A stretch of DNA of 35,958 bases from Paludibacteraceae bacterium (GTDB lineage Bacteria > Bacteroidota > Bacteroidia > Bacteroidales > Paludibacteraceae), in the NCBI GenBank assembly GCA_024401515.1, contig JAKSKY010000015.1, forward strand, positions 1 through 35,958, read 5' to 3'. The notes below the pieces were generated by a model. It was not told where the DNA came from. It saw only the letters and a program-made list of their open reading frames with translations, and made no database searches. Of the stretch, positions 35,850 to 35,958 are shown piece after piece. How positions within the stretch are numbered: position 1 is the first letter of the stretch; the number at the start of each line of letters is the position of its first letter. The position numbers and the translations under genes are program-made.

Positions 35850-35880
35850 CAAAAATAGAGAAAAATTCTAAACAGACAAT
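35850..35880 (-). promoter_or_regulatory. Candidate promoter for the GH9 gene
   Basis: The minus-strand -7 box TATTTTTG (35857-35850) matches TAnnTTTG, with an ATTG -33-type element (35880-35877) at 19-bp spacing. The implied leader is about 105 nt. A second identical TATTTTTG lies further upstream (35932-35925). Confidence 0.6.
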
Positions 35881-35903
35881 ACCCCTTTTAAAGAAAGGGT
35901 ATT
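35878..35903. other. Inverted repeat overlapping the GH9 -33 region
   Basis: The arms AATACCC(C)TTT / AAAGGGTATT form a near-perfect 10-bp hairpin with one bulged C. It abuts or overlaps the -33 element of the GH9 promoter, a position suited to an operator. It could also belong to the end of a gene outside the window. Confidence 0.45.
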
Positions 35904-35958
35904 CGTACATTCAAATGCCAAGTGCAAAAATATCATAATAAATTAAAGAACACTTTTG

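Overview
The window looks like chromosomal DNA of a Bacteroidota bacterium, most likely a gut- or rumen-type member of the Bacteroidales. The reasons are type IX secretion (T9SS) C-terminal sorting domains of both kinds, Bacteroidota-type -7 promoter boxes (TAnnTTTG), an OmpA/beta-barrel protein, MenA, TypA, a MetH without its reactivation module, and a T9SS-sorted GH9 cellulase. I cannot name the genus.

Layout. At 1-3522 (+) lie the 3' end of a large T9SS-secreted repeat protein (YDG/MBG-like modules) and an OmpA-family outer-membrane protein. At 3642-6410 (+) is metH, followed by a cluster of small palindromic stem-loops. At 6544-8465 (-) is a small operon of two VanZ-like membrane proteins and a family 2 glycosyltransferase. 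It faces trpS (8542-9531, +) across a 16-bp palindrome that carries a -7 box on each strand. From 9736 to 20546 (-) runs a cell-surface glycan locus: a GT4 glycosyltransferase, a YfhO-like membrane protein, a LicD-family protein, three overlapping phosphonate biosynthesis genes, a PseB-like nucleotide-sugar dehydratase and a second LicD-family protein. At 20617-25871 (-) are pbpC, typA and menA. At 25948-35741 (-) are three large secreted proteins: a type-B T9SS protein with 13 tandem ~51-residue units, a secreted protein with no visible sorting domain, and a GH9 endoglucanase with a type-A sorting domain.

The most interesting part is the phosphonate cassette at 14867-18410. PEP phosphomutase carries an N-terminal cytidylyltransferase-type domain, phosphonopyruvate decarboxylase follows the usual pattern, and a group III metal-dependent alcohol dehydrogenase sits where many surface-phosphonate loci carry an aminotransferase. 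The genes overlap by 4 bp each. The expected product is 2-hydroxyethylphosphonate rather than 2-aminoethylphosphonate. With a CTP-type domain in the first enzyme and LicD-type transferases on both flanks, the simplest model is CMP-activation of the phosphonate and its transfer to a surface glycan, in parallel to phosphocholine decoration from CDP-choline. This pathway is inferred from gene content and motifs and has not been shown.

No tRNA, rRNA, CRISPR array, insertion sequence or phage gene was seen.
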